Of a stretch of 64,000 nt of DNA, positions 8,404 through 17,459 are shown piece after piece. This DNA comes from an uncultured Bacteroidales bacterium (GTDB lineage Bacteria; Bacteroidota; Bacteroidia; Bacteroidales; WCHB1-69): assembly GCA_900315245.1 (NCBI GenBank), contig OMYJ01000006.1:124001-188000 (forward strand), written 5' to 3'. The notes under the pieces are model-generated. The model had not been told where the DNA came from. It made no database searches and saw only the letters and a list, made by a program, of their open reading frames with translations. Position numbers and translations under genes: made by a program. Every line of letters starts with the position of its first letter. Position 1 is the first letter of the stretch.

Positions 8404-9348
8404 ATGGCGAAGATGAAATCTAATAACGATGAAAGAAGCAGGGAACTGGTCGCAAATTGCGACCACATCGAAAAAGAAGAGAACAACATCAGCCAATCCG
8501 AAATCGAAAAGCTGATCCTTACCATTAGAGGAGAGCAAGTAATTATAGACCAAGATGTTGCCCGCTTATACAACGTAACGACAAAGCGGTTGAATCAACA
8601 AGCGAATCGCAATTCAACACGGTTCCCACATAACTTCCGTTTCGTTTTGACCAAGGCAGAATGCGACGAGGTGGTTGCAAAATGTGACCACCTCCAATCC
8701 CTAAAGTATCGCCCAACGCTGCCGTACGCGTTTACAGAGCAGGGCATTGGACAGCTGTCTTCGGTTCTTCATAGCAAAAAGGCTATTGACACTAGCATCA
8801 AAATCATGAATGCTTTCGTGGCTATGCGTCGGTTTATGATACAGAATTTAAGCATTCTTTCACGAATTGCCCACATAGAAAGGCATCAAATTGAGACTGA
8901 TGAAAAGATTGACGCTATTCTTGACCGGATGGATCAAGCAGCTCCTAAAATGCTCCCCGAACAAATCTTCCCCACTGGTTGCGTATGGGATGCATGGACA
9001 TACGTTTCCGACCTTGTACGAAGCGCCAAAAGCCGTATCGTTTTGATCGACAACTTTGTTGATGACCGCGTGCTCTCCGTGCTTGACAAACGGGCCGAAG
9101 GTGTTTCTGCCACCATACACACACGCTATAACGAGCATTTCCTGACAGACCTGAATAAACACAATGCACAATATCCCTATATCAAGTTCGTCCAACTCCC
9201 TCTCCGGAACCACGACAGGTTTCTGATTATCGATGGCAAGGCCTATCTGTTAGGTGCAAGTCTGAAGGACATGGGTGTCGGTCTATGCGCCATCACGGAG
9301 ATGAACGCAACCCCAGAATCCATTCTAGAATTGGTGACATCGCAATAA
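8404..9348 (+). CDS. ORF6N-domain protein with a phospholipase-D-like C-terminus
   Basis: A 314-residue protein from the ATG at 8404 (MAKMKSNNDE). An ORF6N (KilA-N-like, phage-derived DNA-binding) domain spans ~35-145, with IRGEQVIIDQDVARLYNVTTKRLNQQ, FPHNFRF and YAFTEQGIGQLSSVL. After a short helical linker, residues ~180-305 resemble a phospholipase-D-like half: SRIVLIDNFVDD and NHDRFLIID...LGASLKDMG, where the HxK motif is changed to HDR. Bacteroidota carry many such ORF6N proteins, usually annotated as DNA-binding; enzymatic activity is unproven. The promoter is carried by the long direct repeat. A relic of a close relative follows immediately downstream. Confidence 0.85.
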   Translation: MAKMKSNNDERSRELVANCDHIEKEENNISQSEIEKLILTIRGEQVIIDQDVARLYNVTTKRLNQQANRNSTRFPHNFRFVLTKAECDEVVAKCDHLQSLKYRPTLPYAFTEQGIGQLSSVLHSKKAIDTSIKIMNAFVAMRRFMIQNLSILSRIAHIERHQIETDEKIDAILDRMDQAAPKMLPEQIFPTGCVWDAWTYVSDLVRSAKSRIVLIDNFVDDRVLSVLDKRAEGVSATIHTRYNEHFLTDLNKHNAQYPYIKFVQLPLRNHDRFLIIDGKAYLLGASLKDMGVGLCAITEMNATPESILELVTSQ

Positions 9349-9360
9349 TCCGCATCATGT

Positions 9361-9543
9361 GACCTCGAACGCCACAACCGGCAATATCCGCCCGTCACTA
9401 TTCGCGAGTGCGACCGCTACCAAGACCGCTTCCTCATCATCGACGACACCGTCTATCACCTCGGCGCGTCCCTCAAAGACTTGGGAAAGAAACTGTTCGC
9501 GTTCAGCAGGATGGAGATGAAGGCGGAGGAGGTGTTGCCATAG
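9361..9543 (+). pseudogene. Relic of a second ORF6N/PLD-like gene (C-terminal end only)
   Basis: One frame reads LERHNRQYPP, then CDRYQDRFLIIDDTVYHLGASLKDLG, ending EEVLP and a TAG at 9541. This parallels the C-terminal stretch of the intact upstream protein (NKHNAQYPY...NHDRFLIIDGKAYLLGASLKDMG). No start codon, ORF6N domain or first half is present, and it begins 12 bp after the stop of the intact gene. It is visibly more GC-rich than the intact copy, so it is a diverged paralogue rather than a recent duplicate. Confidence 0.75.
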
Positions 9544-9556
9544 GGCAAAAGGCACA

Positions 9557-9636
9557 GCCCTCTTCCGGCCAAACGGAACCTCCGTCTCGCAAGAGCAGGT
9601 GTCAACAACCAATAACCCATAACCAATAACCTTTAA
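9557..9636. repeat. Fragment of the dispersed element plus ACCAATAACC tract
   Basis: CCCTCTTCCGGC(C)AAACGGAA followed by CTCGCAAGAGCA matches pieces of the element near 6286-6390. It is followed by an AACCAATAACC tract. This suggests a third, degraded boundary of the repeat-gene modules. Confidence 0.45.
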
Positions 9637-9652
9637 CAAACCATTAATTTTG

Positions 9653-9660
9653 TATTTTTG
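9653..9660 (+). promoter_or_regulatory. Promoter -7 box of the MscS-family gene
   Basis: TATTTTTG followed by CCGCC, 24 bp before the ATG at 9684. Confidence 0.6.
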
Positions 9661-9683
9661 CCGCCTCAAAAATCGACAAAAAA

Positions 9684-12410
9684 ATGAAGAAAATATTCGT
9701 ATTCGTCCTGCTCTGCGTGCTCACCATCTTCCAGGCCCAGGCCGTGCTCAAGGAGAAAGACCTCTTCCAGACGCTCGGCGTGCTGCGCTCCGAACTGCAA
9801 CAGGCCTACAACGAACAGCAGATGATGATGGCGCGCTTCGAGAAGCGGAACATGGACCAGCACACCCGTCTGATCCAGATCATGCAGCAAAGCAACCAGA
9901 TCGCGCTGATGCTCTACTCGCAGAACGCCGACTTCACCTTCGACATGACCTACGCATGCCAAGCCGCCACGGAGCAGTACCACAAGCTGAAATCGTACCA
10001 TGCGCCCTACAACAAGATAATCGAGCGCCTCAATGCTGAAATCGAGCGTTATGATGCGCTCATCCAAACGCTGAAGAGACTTCCGCCGCGCATGATGTCT
10101 GACAGCGACTTTGTGCAAATCCCCGACTCTATCCGGCAACGGCTGCCCAAAATGATGCTGGACACCACCGGGAAGAACCTCTACATCCTTGACAAACAAG
10201 GACTTGAAGATCGGGCGGCTTGCGTGGAATACGCCACAGCACTGCGCGACAACTACAAAAAGATGCTGGAAAATGTGGAGATGGACCAGGAACACTATGA
10301 ACGGGTCACCAAACGGGTGGAGAAACTTAACGCCTACGCCTTGTCGAAATACGAGCATATCCAGAAAAACATCTTCGTGAACGGCGGCGAGAACTACTTC
10401 CAGACCATCAAAAGGTTCCGGATGCACTATCTCATTGCCAAGAAAGACGTGGACGACAAATACAAACCCTTCAAGAGAAATTCCGAATGGCGCGGTCCGG
10501 TGATTCTCGGCATCAGCATCTTCATGCTCTTCTACATCCTGGTGGCCAGTCTGCTCAGCTACGTCATCATGCGGTGGCTGCTGCCGCGGAAATGGCGCAT
10601 CTTCTTCGCTGACAACAAGAAACGCCCCTTCATCACCATCGCCTGCGGCGTGGCCATTTTCGCCATCTCCATTACTATCGCCAAATTCTTCGTGACACAG
10701 AACTTCGTGCTGATGGCCATCCGGCTGATGATTTTATACGCCTGGCTCGTGGAGGTCATCCTCGTCTCCCTGCTCATACGCCTTTCCAGCGATCAAATCC
10801 GCGCTGGCGTACGCTCCTACACCCCGTTCCTTGTCATGGCCTTTATCGTCATCGTATTCCGCATTATCCTGATACCCAACAATTTGGTCAACCTTATCTA
10901 CCCGCCGATATTGTTGGTGTTTACATTTTTGCAGTTCTTTGTAATCAAGCGCAAAATCACCAAGCTGCCCGACAGCGACATGATTTACACGGTAATATCG
11001 CTTATCGTGATGATCGTGTCCTGCGTCGCCGCATGGTTCGGATTTGTCCTGTTGGCCGTGCAAATCATGGTGTGGTGGGCCCTCCAGCTGGCCGCCATCC
11101 AAACCATCACCTGCTTCTACGACCTTGCCAAGATGTACGAATCCCATCGTCTTCCGAAGAAGATTGCCAAAAAGCAGGGTGAGACCATTGATAACAAGGA
11201 AGAGTTGGAGAAACAATTCAAGAAACTCCAACCCAAGATGATCAAAGGGGAGTATATCGGACAGACCTGGTTCTACGATTTCCTTTTCAAGGCCTTGCTG
11301 CCCATCTTGGCCATCCTTTCAGTCCCGTTCTGCGTCTATTGGGCCGCCGACATCTTCGAGATGGCCCCTGTCTGTCGCAAAATCTTCCAGTATGTTTTCC
11401 TAAACAAACCGGGGATTATCCAATTGTCTTTATATAAAATATGTCTCACCCTTGAACTTTTCTTCCTCTTCCGCTACTTGAACTACGCCATTCGGGCGTT
11501 CTACCAGATGCTCAAAAAACGGAGAAAGAAAAACGAAATCCGTTCTCAGGGCAACAGCACCCTGGCATACAATGTCATCTCCATTTTGGTTTGGGGATTA
11601 TATGTCTTACTTTGCATGATGATTCTCGAAGTGTCCGGCAAGGGCATCTCCATCGTGATGGCGGGCTTGGCCACCGGTCTCGGTTTCGCCATGAAGGACC
11701 TTCTGGAGAACTTCATCTACGGCATCACCCTGATGACCGGCCGTTTGCGCGTGGGTGACTACATCGAGTGCGACGGTGTGCAGGGCAAAGTCGATAGCAT
11801 CAACTACCAAAGCACGCAGCTTGTGACACTCGACGGCAGTGTGATTGCGTTCCAGAATGCTACCCTCTTCAGCAAGAACTTCAAAAACCTCACCCGTAAC
11901 CACGGCTATGTGCTGGTGAAAATCCCTGTGGGGGTGGCTTACGGCGTGAATGTGGAGAATGTGCGTAAGATGCTGCTCCGAGACCTCCAACCGCTGATCA
12001 CCAAAAATTCTGCGGGCAAATATCTGGTCGATAACAAGCAAGGATTCCAAGTGATTTTTGACGATTTCGGCGAAAGCAGTGTTGATCTGTATGTCGTCTG
12101 CTGGGTGTTGGTGGAAGAGAAGGCTGCGTTCATCGCCAAAGTCAAAGAGGTGATTTACAACACGTTGAACAAGAACAAGATTGAAATTCCGTTCCCGCAG
12201 CGCGATGTGTATGTCCGACACGTGGAGATGCCCTCCCAAAAAACAAAAGTGAAGAAAGCGGAATCTCCGATACCGGATACCGAGCCTGAGGCGAAGGATG
12301 AAATCGTAGAGGCCGAGATGAAAACGGGTGCTCCGAAAAAAAGAGGCCGCAAGCCAAAAAAGAATAAGGAAACCAACCAAAACGCAAATAACGATAAACA
12401 ATCCGTATGA
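9684..12410 (+). CDS. Large MscS-family (MscK-like) mechanosensitive channel
   Basis: A 908-residue inner-membrane protein. A signal peptide MKKIFVFVLLCVLTIFQAQA is followed by a ~250-residue periplasmic, helix-rich domain. From ~275 there are about eight or more membrane segments (for example PVILGISIFMLFYILVASLL). The canonical MscS pore helix is rich in Gly/Ala (VMAGLATGLGFAMKDLLENF) and leads into the beta domain (GDYIECDGVQGKVDSI) and the cytosolic cage. The C-terminal ~60 residues are Lys/Pro-rich and low in complexity. Such channels open under membrane tension to release solutes during hypo-osmotic shock. The stop overlaps the start of the acyl-CoA synthetase gene (ATGA), so the two are probably co-transcribed. 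Confidence 0.9.
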   Translation: MKKIFVFVLLCVLTIFQAQAVLKEKDLFQTLGVLRSELQQAYNEQQMMMARFEKRNMDQHTRLIQIMQQSNQIALMLYSQNADFTFDMTYACQAATEQYHKLKSYHAPYNKIIERLNAEIERYDALIQTLKRLPPRMMSDSDFVQIPDSIRQRLPKMMLDTTGKNLYILDKQGLEDRAACVEYATALRDNYKKMLENVEMDQEHYERVTKRVEKLNAYALSKYEHIQKNIFVNGGENYFQTIKRFRMHYLIAKKDVDDKYKPFKRNSEWRGPVILGISIFMLFYILVASLLSYVIMRWLLPRKWRIFFADNKKRPFITIACGVAIFAISITIAKFFVTQNFVLMAIRLMILYAWLVEVILVSLLIRLSSDQIRAGVRSYTPFLVMAFIVIVFRIILIPNNLVNLIYPPILLVFTFLQFFVIKRKITKLPDSDMIYTVISLIVMIVSCVAAWFGFVLLAVQIMVWWALQLAAIQTITCFYDLAKMYESHRLPKKIAKKQGETIDNKEELEKQFKKLQPKMIKGEYIGQTWFYDFLFKALLPILAILSVPFCVYWAADIFEMAPVCRKIFQYVFLNKPGIIQLSLYKICLTLELFFLFRYLNYAIRAFYQMLKKRRKKNEIRSQGNSTLAYNVISILVWGLYVLLCMMILEVSGKGISIVMAGLATGLGFAMKDLLENFIYGITLMTGRLRVGDYIECDGVQGKVDSINYQSTQLVTLDGSVIAFQNATLFSKNFKNLTRNHGYVLVKIPVGVAYGVNVENVRKMLLRDLQPLITKNSAGKYLVDNKQGFQVIFDDFGESSVDLYVVCWVLVEEKAAFIAKVKEVIYNTLNKNKIEIPFPQRDVYVRHVEMPSQKTKVKKAESPIPDTEPEAKDEIVEAEMKTGAPKKRGRKPKKNKETNQNANNDKQSV

Positions 12411-14017
12411 CAAAACATTTGTTTGCACACTACAACGAGATTTTCCCGAAATACTGGGAAGAGCCCGCGTTAACCGATTATAACGGCACCGACAACTACA
12501 CGTTCAAGGAGGTGGCCGAACAAGTTGCCCGATTGCGCAATTATTTCCATGCAATGGGCATCCGCCAGGGCGACAAGATCGCACTCTGCGGCCGCAACTG
12601 CGCCAACTGGGCGATTTCCTACCTGGCCATCGCCTCATACGGCGCTGTCATCGTGTCGGTGCTGCACGAATTCTCCGGCGAAGACATCGAGACACTCCTC
12701 AACCACTCCGACTCACGCCTGCTCATTGTGGGCCCTTACGTATGGAAAAACATGAACGCCGAGCACATGCCCGGTCTTGAAGCCATCGTCTCCCTCACCG
12801 ACTTCTCCCTGATCGCCACGAAGCGTGAAGGTGTGGAGATTTCAAAAGAGCCGTTGCAGGTTCCGAGAAACAACCACATTTTTACGATGCGCGACATCGA
12901 CGACCTGCTTCTCATCAACTACACTTCCGGTTCAACGGGATCGCCCAAGGGGGTCATGCTGACCTACCGGAACGTGTCTGCCAACATTGACACGGGATTG
13001 CATTTCCTCCCTCCCGGCGGCCGTCAGAACGTGGTCTCCATGCTGCCGCTGGCCCACATGTACGGTCAGTTGGCGGAGTTCTTATACCCCCTGGCATCCG
13101 GCTGCCACATCCACTTCCTGACGAAATCCCCCACTCCCACCCTCCTGATGAAAGCCTTCGCCGACGTGCATCCGTATATTATAGTCACGGTGCCGCTGGT
13201 GATCGAGAAAATATGCAAACGTGCCGTCATGCCTGCCTTGGAGAAGCCCTCGGTGCAGAAACTGCTCAAATATCCGGTGATACGGAAACTGGTGGTCAAC
13301 ACCATCAACAAGAAGCTGATGAAAGCCTTCGGCGGGCAGCTCAAATACTTCATCGTAGGCGGCGCGGCCATCAATCCCGATGTGGAGAAACTGCTGCTCG
13401 ACATCAAGTTCCCGCTTGTGGTGGGCTACGGCATGACCGAGTGCGGACCGCTTATCGGAGGCTGCTTTGTCCACGAGTTTGTGCCGCGCTCCGGCGGTCA
13501 CATCCTCCCCGGCAACGAAATCCGCATCGAATCCAACGATCCCTACAACGAGGTCGGAGAAATCCTGGTGCGTGGCGAGCATGTGATGCAGGGTTACTAC
13601 AAGAACGAGGAAGCCACCCGTGCCACCTTCACCGACGACGGCTGGATGCGCACCGGCGACCTCGGGCTCATCGACAAGGACAACAACATCTTCATCAAAG
13701 GCCGCAACAAGACCATGATCCTCGGCGCCTCGGGACAGAACATCTACCCCGAAGAGATCGAGGGCAAGCTCAACGACATGGAAGGCGTGGTCGAGTCGGT
13801 GGTGGTGGAACGTGAGGGCAAGCTCATTGCCCTCGTCTTCCCCGACTACGAAGGCGAACTCCGCTTCCGCCAGACCATCCCCGAGCTGATGAAGGAGAAC
13901 CTCCAGAAACTCAACGAAAAACTCCCCAAATACGCCCAAATCTTCAACATCGAACTCAAAAAGGACGAGTTTGAGAAGACACCGAAACGGTCAATCAAAC
14001 GGTTCCTGTATAAGTAA
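12407..14017 (+). CDS. AMP-binding long-chain acyl-CoA synthetase
   Basis: A 536-residue ANL-superfamily enzyme. The P-loop-like motif LLINYTSGSTGSPKGVMLTY is near residues 167-185, with the VVGYGMTECGP motif and the hinge/adenylate region MRTGDLGLIDKDNNIFIKGR further on. The C-terminal domain carries GASGQNIYPEEIE. It activates a carboxylic acid, most likely a fatty acid, with ATP to an acyl-adenylate and then an acyl-CoA. The substrate cannot be read from sequence. It overlaps the channel gene by 4 bp. A second, longer acyl-CoA synthetase lies at 15473-17257 on the other strand; the two are paralogues, not copies. Confidence 0.9.
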   Translation: MTKHLFAHYNEIFPKYWEEPALTDYNGTDNYTFKEVAEQVARLRNYFHAMGIRQGDKIALCGRNCANWAISYLAIASYGAVIVSVLHEFSGEDIETLLNHSDSRLLIVGPYVWKNMNAEHMPGLEAIVSLTDFSLIATKREGVEISKEPLQVPRNNHIFTMRDIDDLLLINYTSGSTGSPKGVMLTYRNVSANIDTGLHFLPPGGRQNVVSMLPLAHMYGQLAEFLYPLASGCHIHFLTKSPTPTLLMKAFADVHPYIIVTVPLVIEKICKRAVMPALEKPSVQKLLKYPVIRKLVVNTINKKLMKAFGGQLKYFIVGGAAINPDVEKLLLDIKFPLVVGYGMTECGPLIGGCFVHEFVPRSGGHILPGNEIRIESNDPYNEVGEILVRGEHVMQGYYKNEEATRATFTDDGWMRTGDLGLIDKDNNIFIKGRNKTMILGASGQNIYPEEIEGKLNDMEGVVESVVVEREGKLIALVFPDYEGELRFRQTIPELMKENLQKLNEKLPKYAQIFNIELKKDEFEKTPKRSIKRFLYK

Positions 14018-14138
14018 TGGTTATGGGTTATTGGTTATTGGTTATTGAAGTTTATGGTTAGATAGTTTGAAGGTTAGATGGTTAATGGGGGAGCGTACGG
14101 AGTTCCAATTATCAATTATCCATTATCAATTATCAATT
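14018..14138. repeat. Low-complexity intergenic tract
   Basis: GGTTATTGGTTATTGAAG-type units are followed by CAATTATCAATTATC units that run up to the ATG at 14140. The same kind of tract occurs at other intergenic sites in this window. No -7 box is evident here. Confidence 0.6.
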
Positions 14139-14139
14139 C

Positions 14140-14604
14140 ATGGAATCTTTGACAATTTCAGGCAACAGCAAGCAAGAAATATACACCTCCCTCCTCCCGC
14201 AGGTGGAGGCGGTGATGGACAGCAGCGTGGATATTATCGCGAACATGGCGAACATGGCGGCGATGCTGCATGAGACATTCGGGTTCTGGTGGACCGGTTT
14301 TTACCGCGTTATCGGCAACGAGCTGATATTAGGCCCGTTTCAGGGGCCTCTCGCTTGCACGCGCATCGCGTACGGGCGTGGCGTGTGCGGTACCGCCTGG
14401 AAGGAACGCCGCACGATTGTGGTGCCCGATGTGGAGCAATTTCCCGGCCATATCGCCTGCTCCTCGGCCTCCCGAAGCGAAATCGTGGTTCCCGTCTTCC
14501 AAAACGACGAGGTCATCGCCGTCCTCGACATCGACAGCGACCGCCTCGCCACCTTCGACGAAACGGACTCCGTCTATCTCGAAAAAGCCGTTACGTTTCT
14601 GTAG
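14140..14604 (+). CDS. msrC: GAF-domain free methionine-(R)-sulfoxide reductase (fRMsr)
   Basis: A 154-residue single GAF domain. It has the three family cysteines C73, C83 and C107, with the same 10- and 24-residue spacing as in E. coli MsrC. Motifs are WTGFYRV, LGPFQGPLACTRI, GRGVCGTAW, FPGHIACSSASRSEIVVP and AVLDIDS. The enzyme reduces free L-methionine-(R)-sulfoxide using thioredoxin, protecting the methionine pool from oxidation. It lies between the acyl-CoA synthetase and rplY genes on the same strand; its own promoter is not evident. Confidence 0.93.
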   Translation: MESLTISGNSKQEIYTSLLPQVEAVMDSSVDIIANMANMAAMLHETFGFWWTGFYRVIGNELILGPFQGPLACTRIAYGRGVCGTAWKERRTIVVPDVEQFPGHIACSSASRSEIVVPVFQNDEVIAVLDIDSDRLATFDETDSVYLEKAVTFL

Positions 14605-14624
14605 CAGCGTATCGAAAAAAAGTG

Positions 14625-14632
14625 TATCTTTG
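14625..14632 (+). promoter_or_regulatory. Promoter -7 box of rplY
   Basis: TATCTTTG followed by CCGCCG, 39 bp before the ATG and just after the msrC stop. Confidence 0.65.
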
Positions 14633-14671
14633 CCGCCGATTTTAAAACACCTTAATTAATTAATAAACAGT

Positions 14672-15259
14672 ATGAAATCAGTATCTATTAGCGGTTCTCT
14701 GAGAGAGAACGTAGGGAAAAAAGATGCGAAAGCCCAACGCAACCAAGGCATGATTCCGTGCGTGATTTACGGCGGAAAAGACCAAAAGATGTTCGTGGTG
14801 GACGAGCGTCAGTTCAAGAACCTCCTCTACACCCCCGAGGTGAAATACGCTGAGGTGAACATTGACGGCGATGTCCGCAACGCCATCGTCCAAGAGACTC
14901 AATTCCATCCGATCACCGACAGACTTCTGCATGTCGATTTCCTCGAAGTGGTTGACGGCAAGCCCATCACCATCGAAATCCCCTTCAAAGTGAAAGGCAC
15001 CTCTCCCGGCGTCCTGAAAGGCGGTCTGTTGAAAAAACGCGTGCGCAAACTCAAAGTCCGCGGCCTTCTGGAGAACATCCCCGAAGACATCACCGCTGAC
15101 ATCTCTTCTTTGGAAATCAACGACATGACCAAGATCAGCGACATCCACATCGACAAACTCGAAATTGTGGATAACCCCAACAAGGTCGTTCTGCAAGTTG
15201 TCCCGACCCGTGGTTCCGCAGCAGCCACCAGTGAGGAAACCGAAGAAGAAGCTCAATAA
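14672..15259 (+). CDS. rplY: 50S ribosomal protein L25 (CTC/TL5 form)
   Basis: A 195-residue L25. The N-terminal 5S-rRNA-binding domain (~1-90: SISGSLRENVGKKDAKAQRNQGMIPCVIYGG) is followed by the CTC beta domain (~95-180: VDFLEVVDGKPITIEIPFKVKGTSPGVLKGG). A short acidic tail (EETEEEAQ) closes the protein. The length fits the long two-domain form rather than the ~95-residue E. coli form. It binds 5S rRNA in the central protuberance of the 50S subunit. It has its own promoter and is followed by a good terminator, so it is monocistronic. Confidence 0.95.
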   Translation: MKSVSISGSLRENVGKKDAKAQRNQGMIPCVIYGGKDQKMFVVDERQFKNLLYTPEVKYAEVNIDGDVRNAIVQETQFHPITDRLLHVDFLEVVDGKPITIEIPFKVKGTSPGVLKGGLLKKRVRKLKVRGLLENIPEDITADISSLEINDMTKISDIHIDKLEIVDNPNKVVLQVVPTRGSAAATSEETEEEAQ

Positions 15260-15286
15260 CGAATCGTTTTCCCAAACTTCAAATAG

Positions 15287-15315
15287 AACCGGCCCGTTTC
15301 GAGCCGGTTTTTTTT
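15287..15315 (+). terminator. Rho-independent terminator of rplY
   Basis: Stem AACCGGC / GCCGGTT with a 9-nt loop, followed by a run of eight T. Confidence 0.85.
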
Positions 15316-15374
15316 GTTGACCAGTAAACAACTTTGAACTTTGAGCTTTGAACTACGATCAACCGCCTAAAATA

Positions 15375-15405
15375 GAAAGAGGCCTCCGTAAAGGAAGCCT
15401 CTTTC
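15375..15405 (-). terminator. Terminator of the minus-strand acyl-CoA synthetase gene
   Basis: Stem GAAAGAGGC / GCCTCTTTC, extended inward by TCC/GGA around a GTAAA loop. It lies 68 bp beyond the stop of the minus-strand gene. The T-run is imperfect on that strand. Confidence 0.6.
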
Positions 15406-15472
15406 GCACATAACACAACACATGAAAAACGGGTCTCGTTTTGGGGAAAAACTCAAACGACCCGCTCATTCT

Positions 15473-17257
15473 CTACTGATGATCGACAAACATGGAATCA
15501 ATCAGCTCAGCATATCTCTTTGAGATTTTATTCCTCTTAACTTTCAAAGTCGGGGTCAAGAATCCGTTCTCCTGAGTCCATTCATCGGCGAGCAATTCAA
15601 ACCTCATCACATTTTCCGTCTTGCTCAGCTCCTGATTATACTTGTTTATCTCACTCTTAATCAGGTCTTTGACATTCAGATTCTCAACCATCTCTTTCGG
15701 GTGCGAATATATAATTTTTTTTGATTCACACCATTCTTTTATTGCAGAAAAATCCGGGATGATTAATGCGGCCACAAATTTTTGGTTCTCTCCAACCGCC
15801 AAAATCTGGTCTATATACTTGGATTGCGACATTTTTTCCTCAATGATTTGCGGGTTTACATATTTGCCCATTGAGGTCTTGAAAATATTTTTTATTCTGC
15901 CGGTGATGACAAGCTGTCCGCGTTCGGTGAAACGTCCCATGTCGCCAGTGTGCAGCCAGCCACTCTCATCAATGATTTCGCGCGTCTGCTCCTCACTCTT
16001 ATAATACCCCATCATCACGTTATGTCCACGACAGATAATCTCTCCTTCTTTCGTGATGGCCACATCCACGCCGCCGAGCGGGAACCCGACGGTATTGGCC
16101 TCGCGACCATACTTCTCACGACAGGAAACGGCAATCACAGGCGAAGTCTCCGTCATGCCATAGCCTTCGAAAACCGGCATGCCGATGGCGGAGAAAAAAG
16201 CACAAAGCTCCGGTTTCAACGACGCGGCACCGGAAACAAGTATGTCGAAATTGTCAGCACCCAAGCCGCTGCGAATCTTGCTGTAAACCAACTTGTCAGC
16301 AAGCTTATGCTGCAAGTTATAAACAGCCGTCCGGTCATCGTCCTCGATCTTATATTTCAGAGCGACATTAAGCGCCCAGTCGAAAATGGAACGTGCCGCA
16401 CCGGTCTTGGTTTTCCCAGATGCCTCGATCTTCTCGTAGAATTTCTCCAGGACACGCGGAACCGCCGTCATCATTGTCGGCTTCACCTCGCGCATGGCCT
16501 CCGCAATCGTCGCCAGATTAGACACATAATACACGGTCATGCCAAGATATTGGTAAAGCAGCACGATCATATTCTCGTAAGCATGGCACAACGGCAGGAA
16601 ACTCAAACCTTTCTTCGACCATTTTGAAGGTATATGTTTCAAATTCTCAATCTGAGAAAGGATGTTGTGATGGGAAAGCATCACGCCCTTGGGGGTTCCT
16701 GTGGTCCCAGACGTGTAAATGATCATCGCGCACTCTTTCTCATCGTTGGCGGCGCGCATTTCATTCAATTTCGTCTCGTCGTAATGTTCTCTGCCCAAAG
16801 CAATCAGCTGGTCCCAATAAGGATAGTCCTTGCGGTCAACAAACGTGTAAATGTCCTTCAGGTTAGTAAGGCTGTCGGCAACCGACTGGACCTTCCTCAT
16901 CACAATTTCGCCTTCCAGAATGACCAGCTTAGCCTCGCAATGCTGAAGGATATACTGATAATCCTCCGCCGTGATGGTCGGATATATCGGCACTAAAACG
17001 GCACCGATCTGGGTCACGGCCATCTGGGTGATGGTCCATTCGGGACGGTTTGTGGAAATCACCGCCACTTTGTCGCCTTTCTGGATGCCTTTTGCTATCA
17101 GCGCACAACTCAATTCATTGGCTGTCTTTTTAAATAATTGCGGGGTATATTCATTCCATTTGTTCTTTCCAATCTTGCCTGACAAAGCAATCTTCTGTTC
17201 CGGATGACGCTCCTCATACTGGAGCATAATGTCATAAATACGTTTGATTTTCTTCAT
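15473..17257 (-). CDS. Long-chain acyl-CoA synthetase (FadD15-like AMP-forming ligase)
   Basis: A 594-residue AMP-forming ligase. It has the P-loop motif MIIYTSGTTGTPKGVMLSH near 178-196, FEGYGMTETSP, GWLHTGDMGRF and a long C-terminal domain with GKYVNPQIIEEKM. This is the layout of the FACL15/FadD15 group, which activates long-chain fatty acids at the inner face of the membrane for lipid synthesis or degradation. The gene is convergent with rplY. No clear TAnnTTTG box was found upstream. It is annotated by family; the substrate is not determined. Confidence 0.92.
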   Translation of the reverse strand: MKKIKRIYDIMLQYEERHPEQKIALSGKIGKNKWNEYTPQLFKKTANELSCALIAKGIQKGDKVAVISTNRPEWTITQMAVTQIGAVLVPIYPTITAEDYQYILQHCEAKLVILEGEIVMRKVQSVADSLTNLKDIYTFVDRKDYPYWDQLIALGREHYDETKLNEMRAANDEKECAMIIYTSGTTGTPKGVMLSHHNILSQIENLKHIPSKWSKKGLSFLPLCHAYENMIVLLYQYLGMTVYYVSNLATIAEAMREVKPTMMTAVPRVLEKFYEKIEASGKTKTGAARSIFDWALNVALKYKIEDDDRTAVYNLQHKLADKLVYSKIRSGLGADNFDILVSGAASLKPELCAFFSAIGMPVFEGYGMTETSPVIAVSCREKYGREANTVGFPLGGVDVAITKEGEIICRGHNVMMGYYKSEEQTREIIDESGWLHTGDMGRFTERGQLVITGRIKNIFKTSMGKYVNPQIIEEKMSQSKYIDQILAVGENQKFVAALIIPDFSAIKEWCESKKIIYSHPKEMVENLNVKDLIKSEINKYNQELSKTENVMRFELLADEWTQENGFLTPTLKVKRNKISKRYAELIDSMFVDHQ

Positions 17258-17431
17258 TACAAAAAATTGGTTAGTGATTTTCAGCCGGCAAAAAAACGCT
17301 TTTTATAGCAAAAAAAAGAACAATTGTGACGATTCCCGCAGCGAAATGGGCGAAAACAAACCTACAAGTGACAAAAACACGAATACAGGGACGAATCTCG
17401 GATCAGAATGAAGCGGCAAAAGAAAAAATAG

Positions 17432-17439
17432 TATCTTTG
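17432..17439 (+). promoter_or_regulatory. Promoter -7 box of the LytTR gene
   Basis: TATCTTTG followed by C, 21 bp before the ATG at 17460. This supports that ATG over the in-frame TTG at 17451. Confidence 0.65.
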
Positions 17440-17459
17440 CGGATTCTTTTTTGGATATA

